From: Hydrogenophaga sp.
Lineage (GTDB): Bacteria > Pseudomonadota > Gammaproteobacteria > Burkholderiales > Burkholderiaceae_C
Assembly (NCBI GenBank): GCA_030684755.1
Contig: JAUXXN010000185.1
Location: 1 to 10,402, forward strand
Direction: 5' to 3'
Length of the DNA stretch: 10,402 bases
Below the pieces are notes generated by a model. That model was given only the letters and a program-made list of their open reading frames with translations. It made no database searches and had not been told where the DNA came from. Position numbers and translations under genes: made by a program. Below, piece by piece: positions 1 through 6,685 of this stretch (positions are counted from its first letter, which is position 1; every line of letters begins with the position of its first letter).

Positions 1-426
1 GATGGTGCGGCGTTCGCTGCGGTCTACCTTGTCAAGGTAGGCCTGCAGCAAAGGCGTGACCGAGGCTGTAGCCAAATACGGCGCCAACTCTTGTTGTTGA
101 GCAGCGTCGTAGCCGAACGGAAAGTTTTCGGCTTTGGGTTCGAGGAAAAAGTCGAACGGGTTGTGCACCGCCATTTCCACCACGAGGTCGATGGTGACCT
201 TGAATTCGGTGGTGGGCTCGGGGAACACCAAGCGGGCTTGGTAGTTTGCAAATGGGTCTTGCTGCCAGTTGATGAAGTGGCCGGCGGGTTCGATGCGTTG
301 GGAGTACGACAGCACTTTGGTGCGGCTGTGGGGGGCGGGGCGCAGGCGAACCACTTGCGGACCGAGTTTGACCAAACGGTCGTACCGATAATGGGTGATG
401 TGGCTTAGAGCAACGTGAATAGCCAT
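1..426 (-). CDS. Large transglutaminase-like protein, probably DUF2126 type (N-terminal part only)
   Basis: The leftward frame is open from an ATG at 426-424 to the window edge, giving 142 codons without a stop; the 3' end lies outside. The protein starts MAIHVALSHITHYRYDRLV and continues with QVVRLRPAPHSRTKVLSYS and MAVHNPFDFFLEPKAENFPF. This is the bacterial transglutaminase N-terminal beta domain that opens roughly 1,100-residue proteins carrying a transglutaminase core followed by DUF2126. The catalytic Cys-His-Asp core is not in view, so activity cannot be judged. Such proteins commonly occur with circularly permuted ATP-grasp and alpha-E genes, and that set lies 2.7 kb away on the other strand, beyond comEC. 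The gene is divergent from comEC. Only a weak purine-rich stretch (GAAAG) precedes the ATG, and the start rests mainly on the family-like N-terminus. The transglutaminase N-terminal domain is well supported; DUF2126 membership is inferred. Confidence 0.85.
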   Translation of the reverse strand, partial: MAIHVALSHITHYRYDRLVKLGPQVVRLRPAPHSRTKVLSYSQRIEPAGHFINWQQDPFANYQARLVFPEPTTEFKVTIDLVVEMAVHNPFDFFLEPKAENFPFGYDAAQQQELAPYLATASVTPLLQAYLDKVDRSERRTI

Positions 427-572
427 GCTGGTGTCTTTCAACAGGGAGGGGAACAAACAATGAATGTACTGGCACGCGCGTTGCCGACGCGGCACTCGGA
501 CATGCTAGCAAGTCTTGCGCCAAACGGCGATGACAATTGCTCCGGTTTTGCACGGCGCAGGGGATTTGAGCC
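427..572. promoter_or_regulatory. Divergent spacer between the transglutaminase gene and comEC
   Basis: This 146-bp gap separates two genes facing away from each other, so it must hold the promoter or promoters for both unless one is read from further off. I see no convincing -35/-10 pair on either strand. Two small symmetric elements sit next to each other: a perfect 5+1+5 palindrome GCAAGTCTTGC at 508-518 and a stem CGCC-AAAC-GGCG at 518-529. Either could be an operator or part of a leader structure, but neither matches a regulator site I can name. The Shine-Dalgarno-like AGGGGAT at about 559-565 serves comEC. Confidence 0.4.
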
Positions 573-3062
573 TTGATCGTGGGTCGGCACGGACTGGCCC
601 TGATGCTGGGGACCGTGATGGGTCTGGCGCTGCAGTTGCAACAGCCGTGGCTGTGGCCCGCGAACCGCTACATGGCCCTGCTGGGCCTGGCCGGCCTGCT
701 GGTGTGCGCTGGCGTGTGCGGGCTGCTGCGTGCTCGTGGCGCCGTGCAGACGGGTGCCCTCTGGGCCAGGCTGCTGGTCGGTATTTTTCTGCTGGCAGGC
801 GTGCTCACCGGTGCTGGCTCCAGTGGCTGGCGTGCGGCCTATTTCGCCAGCCAGGCGCTGGCCCCCGATCTTCAGGGCATTGACATCGAGGTGACCGGCC
901 GCATTGCCTCGCTGCCGCAGCAGAAAGCGCAGGGCGAGCGCTTTGTGTTTGCTGTGGCGTCAGCTAGGCATGGTGGGCAACCGGTGCAGGTGCCACAGCG
1001 GCTTCAACTGGGCTGGTACGGCGGCGGTGAGGACGCTGGCACCTGGGCGCGAGGGGCTGGCAGCCCAGGCCTACGCACCGGAGAACTGTGGCGCCTCACG
1101 GTGCGGCTGCGCAGTCCGCATGGAAACGCCAACCCCCATGGTTTTGACCTGGAGCGCTGGCTCTGGACCCGGCGCATCGGTGCCACCGGCTATGTGCGCA
1201 ATGGTCCGCGCGACCCGGCACCTGAAATGCTCACTGCCACCAGCGGCTACCCCGTGCAGGCCGCGCGGCAGCAGGTGCGCGACGCTATCAAAGCCCGTGT
1301 GGACGATCCGCGAGCTGCGGGCGTGCTCGCCGCCTTGCTGGTGGGCGATCAGTCGGCGATCGATCGCGCAGATTGGGCTTTGTTCCGCACCACCGGGGTG
1401 GCTCATTTGATGGTGATTTCCGGCCTTCACGTGACGCTCTTCGCCTGGATGGCGATGGCGCTGGTGGCGGGTATCTGGCCTCGGCTGGGCCGTCAGTGGC
1501 CCGCGCTGCTGCTGTCTGTGCCCACGCCCGTGGCCAGCGCCTGGGGCGGGTTGCTGCTGGCTGCGAGCTATGCGCTGTTCTCGGGCTGGGGCCTGCCGGC
1601 TCAACGTGCGATCGTCATGCTCGGCGTGGTGATGGCGTTGCACCTGGGCGCGCGTCGCTGGCCGTGGCCGTTGGTCTGGGGCTGCGCTATGTGGGCGGTG
1701 TTGCTGCTCGATCCCATGGCTTGGCTGCAGCCGGGTTTCTGGCTCAGTTTTTTTGCGGTGGGGGTGTTGTTTGCGTCGGGCCGTCGCTTGCCGGGTGTGC
1801 CGACGCAAAGCGACGACGCCGTGCCGTCGGTGGTGCGAAACCGTTTGCACCGCCTGTTGCTCTCGTTCATGGACATGGCGCGTACCCAGGCTGTTGTGAC
1901 CGTGGCGTTGGCGCCGCTCAGCCTGCTGCTGTTTGGCCAGTTTTCGGTGGCCAGCCTGGCCGCCAATCTGGTGGCTATTCCCTTGGTGACCCAGCTGGTC
2001 ATGCCCTTGGTGCTTTTGGGGACCGTGTTCGCACCCTTTTGGGACGCGGCAGCTGGGTTGGTGCGGGCGTTGTCTGTGTGGCTGGACTGGCTGGCGCAGT
2101 GGCCCTGGGCGGCGGTGCACCGTCCGGCGGTCCCGCTGTTGCTCGCCCTCGCGGGTGTCTTCGGTGGGCTCTTGCTGGTGCTGCGCCTGCCCTGGAGCGT
2201 GCGCAGTGCCGGGTTGCTGCTGCTGTGGCCGGTGCTGCTGTGGTCGCCGCCTCGACCGCCGATGGCTGAATTCGAGCTGATGGCCGTGGATGTGGGACAG
2301 GGCAGTGCGGTGCTGATTCGCACCGCGAACCACAGCCTGCTCTACGACACCGGCCCACGCTATTCGCCTGACAGCGACGCCGGCGATCGCATCGTGGTGC
2401 CTCTGCTGCGTGCATTGGGCGAGCGCCTGGACGGTGTGGTGGTGAGCCATATTGACGGTGACCATGCCGGCGGCGCAGATGCGGTGCAGGCGGCCCATCC
2501 CCGAGCACGCTGGTTGTCTTCCTACGACCTGGACTCCGAGCGGCGCTGCCTGGCTGGCCAGCGCTGGGAGTGGGATGGTGTGCACTTTGAGGTGCTGCAT
2601 CCTCACCCGCACCACTTTGATGACACCGGCAAAGGGCGCCTGTCGACCAACGACATGTCGTGCGTCTTGCTCGTGACCGCGGGCGAGCAGAGCGCCTGGC
2701 TCGGCGGCGACATCACCGACCGGCAGGAAGTGCGCATGGCACTGGACCGACCTGATTTGCGGGCCACCGTGATGCTTGCACCACACCACGGCAGCCGATC
2801 TTCTTCCAGCCCGTTGCTGCTGAACACCCTGCGCCCGCGCTGGGTGCTGGTCCAGTCGGGCTACCGCAACCGCTTCAACCACCCGGCGCCTGCCGTGCTG
2901 GAACGCTACCGCCAGCGCGGAATGCGCTGGGTCACCTCTGCCGACTGCGGCGCTGCCACCTGGCGCAGCGCCGAGCCCGACACGGTGCACTGCCAGCGCA
3001 ATGCGCAACGGCGATATTGGCACCACCCGGCCCCCGCGTTCACCGATTTGGAGAACAATTGA
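573..3062 (+). CDS. comEC: ComEC/Rec2 family DNA uptake channel protein
   Basis: Polytopic inner-membrane protein of 829 residues that, by family knowledge, passes single-stranded DNA into the cytoplasm during natural transformation. All three expected parts are visible. Hydrophobic segments and a DUF4131/OB-like region occupy about residues 1-215, with GNANPHGFDLERWLW near 180-195. The multi-helix Competence domain spans about 240-550, with the signature HLMVISGLHVTLFA near 278-291 and LPAQRAIVMLGV near 345. A C-terminal metallo-beta-lactamase-like domain spans about 565-790, with AVDVGQGS near 571, YDTG near 590, SHIDGDHAGG near 625 (HxDxDH, the usual ComEC variant), LGGD near 710 and APHHGS near 736. 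Length is normal and the frame is intact. The start is TTG at 573, preceded by AGGGGAT about 7 bases upstream; an in-frame GTG at 579 and ATG at 603 are alternatives, and the ATG lacks a ribosome site. No other competence gene is present in the window, so transformability cannot be inferred. Confidence 0.96.
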   Translation: MIVGRHGLALMLGTVMGLALQLQQPWLWPANRYMALLGLAGLLVCAGVCGLLRARGAVQTGALWARLLVGIFLLAGVLTGAGSSGWRAAYFASQALAPDLQGIDIEVTGRIASLPQQKAQGERFVFAVASARHGGQPVQVPQRLQLGWYGGGEDAGTWARGAGSPGLRTGELWRLTVRLRSPHGNANPHGFDLERWLWTRRIGATGYVRNGPRDPAPEMLTATSGYPVQAARQQVRDAIKARVDDPRAAGVLAALLVGDQSAIDRADWALFRTTGVAHLMVISGLHVTLFAWMAMALVAGIWPRLGRQWPALLLSVPTPVASAWGGLLLAASYALFSGWGLPAQRAIVMLGVVMALHLGARRWPWPLVWGCAMWAVLLLDPMAWLQPGFWLSFFAVGVLFASGRRLPGVPTQSDDAVPSVVRNRLHRLLLSFMDMARTQAVVTVALAPLSLLLFGQFSVASLAANLVAIPLVTQLVMPLVLLGTVFAPFWDAAAGLVRALSVWLDWLAQWPWAAVHRPAVPLLLALAGVFGGLLLVLRLPWSVRSAGLLLLWPVLLWSPPRPPMAEFELMAVDVGQGSAVLIRTANHSLLYDTGPRYSPDSDAGDRIVVPLLRALGERLDGVVVSHIDGDHAGGADAVQAAHPRARWLSSYDLDSERRCLAGQRWEWDGVHFEVLHPHPHHFDDTGKGRLSTNDMSCVLLVTAGEQSAWLGGDITDRQEVRMALDRPDLRATVMLAPHHGSRSSSSPLLLNTLRPRWVLVQSGYRNRFNHPAPAVLERYRQRGMRWVTSADCGAATWRSAEPDTVHCQRNAQRRYWHHPAPAFTDLENN

Positions 3063-3169
3063 GGCTGTCCTACCCCAGCCCACCGCCGATTCTTTTGCAC
3101 GGGCCTGAGCCTGCGAAGGCATCATCTGGCCCAGTCCTTGCTATGCTGTCAACAGGAGAGAAAACGCCC
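3063..3169 (+). promoter_or_regulatory. Spacer after comEC with a possible extended -10 element
   Basis: The 107-bp gap between comEC and the ATP-grasp gene contains TGCTATGCT at 3139-3147, which fits an extended -10 (TGnTATnnT). No good -35 lies at the right distance. An AGGAG ribosome site at 3154-3158 precedes the ATG at 3170 by 11 bases. If the -10 is real, the transcript would start close to the ribosome site and have a very short leader. No clear terminator for comEC is seen. Confidence 0.3.
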
Positions 3170-4609
3170 ATGAGCCGACCCATGTTTGATGAAATGAACG
3201 CCTCGCCCAGCGAGGTCCGCTCCCACTACGAGCAATACGCCCGTTGGCTCGCCCAGCAGCCTGAAGAGGTGATGGCCGCCCGCCGTGAAGAAGCAGAAAT
3301 GATCTTTCGGCGTGTTGGTATCACCTTCGCGGTGTATGGTGCCAAAGACGAGGACGGCTCGGGCACTGAGCGCCTGATTCCGTTTGACCTGATTCCCCGC
3401 ATCATCCCGGCCAAGGAATGGAGCAGCATGGAAGAAGGCCTGGTGCAGCGAGTCGGTGCGCTCAACCGCTTTATTCACGATGTCTACCACGACCAGGAAA
3501 TCATCAAGGCTGGCATTGTTCCTGCTGACCAGATTTTCCAAAACGCCCAGTTCCGTCCTGAAATGATGGGCGTGGATGTGCCTGGCAATGTGTACTCGCA
3601 CATCGCCGGCGTGGACATTGTGCGGGCCCCCAACGCCGCCGGTGAGGGCGAGTACTACGTGCTCGAAGACAACCTGCGCGTGCCCAGCGGCGTGAGCTAC
3701 ATGCTGGAAGACCGCAAGATGATGATGCGGTTGTTTCCCGAGCTGTTCGGCCAAAACCGTGTGGCGCCCGTGGCCCATTACCCCGACCTGTTGCTGGAAA
3801 CCCTGCGCGCCGTCAGCCCCGCCACCACGGCCGAGCCCACGGTGGTGGTGCTCACGCCCGGCATGTACAACAGCGCTTACTTTGAACACGCCTTCTTGGC
3901 GCAGCAAATGGGCATTGAGCTGGTGGAAGGCCAAGACCTGTTTGTGAAAGACAACTTCGTCTACATGCGCACCACGCGCGGCCCCAAGCGGGTAGACGTG
4001 ATCTACCGCCGGGTGGACGACGATTTTCTGGACCCGCTGGTGTTCCGCCCCACCTCCACCCTGGGTTGTGCGGGTTTGCTGGGGGTGTACCGCAGCGGCA
4101 ACGTGGCCATTTGCAACGCAGTAGGCACGGGTGTGGCCGATGACAAGTCGATTTACCCCTACGTGCCCAAGATGATCGAGTTCTACCTGGGCCAGAAACC
4201 CATTTTGAACAACGTACCCACCTTCATGGGGCGCAACCCAGAAGACCTGAAGTACATGCTGGCTCACATGGAGGAGCTGGTGGTGAAAGAGGTGCACGGC
4301 GCGGGGGGTTACGGCATGTTGGTGGGTCCAGCGTCTACCAAGGCGGAAGTGGAAGAGTTCCGCGCACTGGTCAAAGCCAAGCCCGAGGGCTACATTGCCC
4401 AGCCCACGCTGAGCCTGTCCACCTGCCCCACCTATGTAGAAAGCGGCGTGGCACCGCGCCACATCGATCTGCGCCCCTTTGTGCTCAGCGGCAAACAGGT
4501 GCAGATGGTGCCCGGCGGACTGACCCGTGTAGCGTTGAAAGACGGCTCGTTGGTGGTCAACTCGTCGCAAGGCGGCGGCACCAAAGACACGTGGGTACTG
4601 GAAGATTGA
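3170..4609 (+). CDS. Circularly permuted ATP-grasp family protein
   Basis: Protein of 479 residues of the circularly permuted type 2 ATP-grasp family (older names DUF404/DUF407). ATP-grasp enzymes join a carboxylate to an amine or thiol through an acyl-phosphate; the substrate of this family is not known. Family-typical stretches are EDNLRVPSGVSYMLEDR near residue 166, TPGMYNSAYFEHAFLAQQMG near 229-248, YRRVDDDFLDPLVFRP near 280-295, KEVHGAGGYGMLVGP (a glycine-rich, probable nucleotide-binding loop) near 373-388 and RHIDLRPFVLSG near 431. The C-terminus, GGLTRVALKDGSLVVNSSQGGGTKDTWVLED, is also typical. The ATG at 3170 is chosen because AGGAG lies 11 bases upstream and the product starts like its relatives (MSRPMFDEMN); the frame is open back to 3017, but that part overlaps comEC and has no family look. 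This is the first gene of a same-strand set with alpha-E and a transglutaminase, predicted to form one amide-ligation pathway. Confidence 0.95.
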   Translation: MSRPMFDEMNASPSEVRSHYEQYARWLAQQPEEVMAARREEAEMIFRRVGITFAVYGAKDEDGSGTERLIPFDLIPRIIPAKEWSSMEEGLVQRVGALNRFIHDVYHDQEIIKAGIVPADQIFQNAQFRPEMMGVDVPGNVYSHIAGVDIVRAPNAAGEGEYYVLEDNLRVPSGVSYMLEDRKMMMRLFPELFGQNRVAPVAHYPDLLLETLRAVSPATTAEPTVVVLTPGMYNSAYFEHAFLAQQMGIELVEGQDLFVKDNFVYMRTTRGPKRVDVIYRRVDDDFLDPLVFRPTSTLGCAGLLGVYRSGNVAICNAVGTGVADDKSIYPYVPKMIEFYLGQKPILNNVPTFMGRNPEDLKYMLAHMEELVVKEVHGAGGYGMLVGPASTKAEVEEFRALVKAKPEGYIAQPTLSLSTCPTYVESGVAPRHIDLRPFVLSGKQVQMVPGGLTRVALKDGSLVVNSSQGGGTKDTWVLED

Positions 4610-4610
4610 T

Positions 4611-4711
4611 CCCCCCGCGCAGCAAGACTGGATTCACCCCCGCGCTGCTTCGCGTCACCCCCTCAAGGGGTCGGCACCAGAGGCCCGGCAAAGCCGGTTC
4701 CCCGGTGCCAC
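4611..4711. repeat. Compound-hairpin intergenic element, resembling a dispersed repeat of Comamonadaceae
   Basis: The 158-bp spacer between the ATP-grasp and alpha-E genes is GC-rich and strongly structured. A CCCC-TCAA-GGGG stem lies at 4659-4670, extendable on each side as ACCCC/GGGGT with a different loop. It is followed by a long imperfect hairpin at 4673-4709, with outer arms GGCACC (4673-4678) and GGTGCC (4704-4709) and inner arms CCGGC (4685-4689) and GCCGG (4693-4697) around an AAA loop. Upstream is a CGCGCTGCTTCGCG stretch at 4641-4654. From memory, combinations of a 'CCCCCTCAAGGGG' stem and a 'GCCCGGC-AAA-GCCGG' stem recur between genes in Comamonadaceae genomes. The window holds only one copy, so the repeat status is not shown here. 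It has no T-tract and is not a classical terminator. Confidence 0.55.
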
Positions 4712-4767
4712 AGGAATGAAACACCTTTTGCGCTGCTTGTGCGGCGCTGTTAGCCGGAGTTATTGAA

Positions 4768-5730
4768 ATGTTGTCACGCACCGCCGACCATTTGTTCTGG
4801 ATGTCCCGCTACACCGAGCGCGCCGAAAACACCGCCCGCATCCTTGACATCAACTACCAGACCTCGCTGCTGCCGCAGTCGGCTGCGGTGGCGCAGGTGG
4901 GCTGGGAAGGTTTGCTGGTCATCAGCGAGCTGATGCCGTCTTACACCACCAAGTACGGCAAAGACATCACGCCGCGCAACGTCATGGACTTCATGGTCCG
5001 CGACGAAAGCAACCCTTCGAGCATCGCCTCGTGTTTGCGGGCCGCGCGTGAGAATGCCCGGGCCGTGCGCGGTGCGCTGACCACCGAGCTGTGGGAAACC
5101 CAAAACGCCACTTGGCTCAAGTTGGCGGGTTACCTCAAGACCAAAGATTTTGAGCGCGACCCGGGGGCGTTCTTTGAATGGGTCAAGCACCGTTCGCACC
5201 TCTCGCGTGGTGTGGCCATTGGCACCATGCTGCAAGACGAGGCCTTCCATTTCTACCGCATGGGCACGTTTCTGGAGCGTTCGGACAACACCGCGCGCTT
5301 GTTGGATGTGAAGTTTCACGCCGTGCAGAGCGACTTTTTTGGCGCCGCCAACGAGCAGGACCAAGAGTACGACTTCTACCACTGGAGCGCCATTTTGCGC
5401 AGCGTGAGCGGCTTTGAGGTCTACCGCAAGGTGTACCGCGACGTGATCACGCCCGAGCGGGTGGCCGAGCTGCTGATTTTGCGCGCCGACATGCCGCGCA
5501 GCCTGGCCGCCAGCATGAACGAAGTGGTGAACAACCTCAGCATGGTGGCGGTGGACCCGCACAGCGAAACCATTCGCCGCGCGGGCAAGCTCAAGGCTGA
5601 GTTGCAATACGCCCGTATCGACGAGATTTTGTCCACCGGCCTGCACGCGTTCCTGACGCAGTTCTTGGATCGGGTGAACGAACTGGGCGGACGCATCAGC
5701 CAAGACTTCTTGGTGCCCACCACGCACTGA
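4768..5730 (+). CDS. Alpha-E domain-containing protein
   Basis: Protein of 320 residues that fits the all-helical alpha-E family (Pfam 'A predicted alpha-helical domain with a conserved ER motif') along its whole length. The diagnostic N-terminus MLSRTADHLFWMSRYTERAENTARILDI contains the conserved E-R pair (TERAEN, about residues 17-22). A second ER motif follows in FYRMGTFLERSDNTARLLDVKFH, near 160-182. The chemistry is unknown; because the domain is often fused to, or next to, circularly permuted ATP-grasp proteins, it is inferred to assist the ligase or act in the same pathway. No signal peptide or membrane segment is seen, so it is probably cytoplasmic. The ATG at 4768 has GGAG at 4756-4759, 8 bases upstream. 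It lies 158 bp after the ATP-grasp gene, a wide gap for an operon, occupied by a structured element, so the ratio of the two products may be controlled at the RNA level. Confidence 0.95.
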   Translation: MLSRTADHLFWMSRYTERAENTARILDINYQTSLLPQSAAVAQVGWEGLLVISELMPSYTTKYGKDITPRNVMDFMVRDESNPSSIASCLRAARENARAVRGALTTELWETQNATWLKLAGYLKTKDFERDPGAFFEWVKHRSHLSRGVAIGTMLQDEAFHFYRMGTFLERSDNTARLLDVKFHAVQSDFFGAANEQDQEYDFYHWSAILRSVSGFEVYRKVYRDVITPERVAELLILRADMPRSLAASMNEVVNNLSMVAVDPHSETIRRAGKLKAELQYARIDEILSTGLHAFLTQFLDRVNELGGRISQDFLVPTTH

Positions 5731-5735
5731 GCGAT

Positions 5736-5762
5736 TGGGCGGCTCTACAGCTGAGTCGCCCA
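5736..5762 (+). terminator. Stem-loop just after the alpha-E stop codon
   Basis: A 10-bp stem (TGGGCGGCTC at 5736-5745, GAGTCGCCCA at 5753-5762, one G-U pair) closes a 7-base loop and starts 5 bases after the alpha-E stop. No T-run follows, so it is not a canonical intrinsic terminator. It could weaken read-through into the transglutaminase gene or protect the 3' end of the upstream message. The structure is plain in the sequence; the role is inferred. Confidence 0.45.
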
Positions 5763-5773
5763 TGCGGGGCGGG

Positions 5774-5779
5774 CACAAT
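5774..5779 (+). promoter_or_regulatory. Possible -10 element before the transglutaminase gene
   Basis: CACAAT matches five of six positions of the TATAAT-like form TACAAT. A transcript starting about 7 bases later would have a leader of roughly 25 bases before the ATG at 5811. The hexamer 17 bases upstream, CTGAGT at 5751-5756, is a poor -35 and falls inside the preceding stem-loop. Treat as a weak candidate. Confidence 0.25.
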
Positions 5780-5810
5780 GCGCGCTGGCCTGACCACGCC
5801 CCGACCCAGC

Positions 5811-6650
5811 ATGAAATTTCACATCCACCACACCACCCGCTACACCTACAGCCAGCCGCTGCTCTACTCGGTGCAAACCTTGCACCTGTGGCCCGCCAGT
5901 GGCCCTTGCCAAACGGTGGAGTCATGGGATATTCGCACCCCCGGTATCTTGCACGCCCAGCCTGACGGACAGGGCAACCGGGTTCACAGCTTCAGCTTGG
6001 TGGCGAGTGCCGAAGAGGCTTTGCAGCACATCACCGTGGTGGCCAAGGGGCAGGTCACCACCCTGGGCACCGCTGAGTTTGCCGATACTGGTCGGCTACA
6101 CCCGGCTTTTTTCTTGCGTTCCACCCCGTTGGCCGAGCCGCACCCGCGCATGGCCATGTGGGCGCTGCAAACGGTGCCTGCTTTGGTGGCTGCGCGCGCG
6201 CGTAGCGAACAGCCCGCCGTGGACGACCTGCTGGCCCTGGCCAGCGCCGTGGCCGACAAAGTGCAGTACCGCGCAGGCAGCACCGGCGTGGAAACCACCG
6301 CGCTCGAAGCGTTTGACTGGGAGCTCGGTGTATGCCAAGACCAGGCGCATGTGATGGTGGCGGTGTGCCGCAGTATCGGTTTACCGGCGCGCTATGTAAG
6401 TGGTTACTTTTACGCCAAAGGCGAGCCCGATTTGGCCAGCCACGCCTGGGTGGACGTGTGCAACAACCTCCACACCAACCAGTGGGTGAGCTTGGACGTG
6501 ACCCACCGTTGCCTCAGCGATGAACGCCACATCCGGCTTGCAGCCGCCACCGACTACACCGCCTGCTTACCTATCAAAGGGTTGCGTCGGGGCGGCGGTG
6601 ATGAGCACATGGCTGTGGATATTCGGATTGAACCTGTAAACCCGGATTGA
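5811..6650 (+). CDS. Small transglutaminase-like protein of the ATP-grasp/alpha-E set
   Basis: Protein of 279 residues with a bacterial transglutaminase N-terminal beta domain (MKFHIHHTTRYTYSQPLLYS, to about residue 95) followed by a transglutaminase core. The likely catalytic triad is Cys175 in ELGVCQDQAH, His211 in ASHAWVDV and Asp229 in VSLDVTHRC. Members of this fold are cysteine hydrolases or transferases acting on amide bonds; here the partner and substrate are unknown, but context suggests a peptide made or modified by the neighbouring ATP-grasp protein. No signal peptide is seen, so it is probably cytoplasmic. The ATG at 5811 is chosen because family members begin M-K-x-H-I; the frame is open to an ATG at 5778, but the extra eleven residues (MRAGLTTPRPS) are not family-like and overlap a -10-like site. 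No ribosome site is evident for either start. The gene ends 35 bp from convergent mltB. Confidence 0.92.
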   Translation: MKFHIHHTTRYTYSQPLLYSVQTLHLWPASGPCQTVESWDIRTPGILHAQPDGQGNRVHSFSLVASAEEALQHITVVAKGQVTTLGTAEFADTGRLHPAFFLRSTPLAEPHPRMAMWALQTVPALVAARARSEQPAVDDLLALASAVADKVQYRAGSTGVETTALEAFDWELGVCQDQAHVMVAVCRSIGLPARYVSGYFYAKGEPDLASHAWVDVCNNLHTNQWVSLDVTHRCLSDERHIRLAAATDYTACLPIKGLRRGGGDEHMAVDIRIEPVNPD

Positions 6651-6656
6651 GCCGTG

Positions 6657-6685
6657 GGCAGCCCGCTGTGTCTGCCGGGCGTGCC
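6657..6685. terminator. Imperfect hairpin between convergent genes
   Basis: The 35-bp gap between the two converging stop codons can fold with arms GGCAGCCCG (6657-6665) and CGGGC-G-TGCC (6676-6685). This gives 9 pairs with one bulged G and a 10-base loop. It has no T-tract on either strand. A bidirectional termination or transcript-end role is plausible from position but not shown by the sequence. Confidence 0.35.

Noticed and set aside
1373..2269. A 298-codon frame inside comEC in another plus-strand phase, suggesting a frameshift
   Set aside because: The main comEC frame is continuous with all motifs in order, and the alternative product is Gly/Ala/Val-rich with no domain.
1071..3125. A 684-codon open frame on the minus strand across comEC
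   Set aside because: It mirrors a convincing comEC. The product is low in complexity and rich in His, Gln, Arg and Ala, as expected for the antisense of GC-rich coding DNA, and has no family motif.
3017..3169. Longer ATP-grasp start within the end of comEC
   Set aside because: The extra 51 residues are not family-like and the ATG at 3170 has AGGAG upstream.
3149..4570. A 473-codon open frame on the minus strand across the ATP-grasp gene
   Set aside because: His- and Val-rich antisense shadow with no recognisable domain; the plus strand carries clear family motifs throughout.
4774..5925. A 383-codon open frame on the minus strand across the alpha-E gene
   Set aside because: Antisense artefact of strong third-position GC; no motif and no ribosome site.
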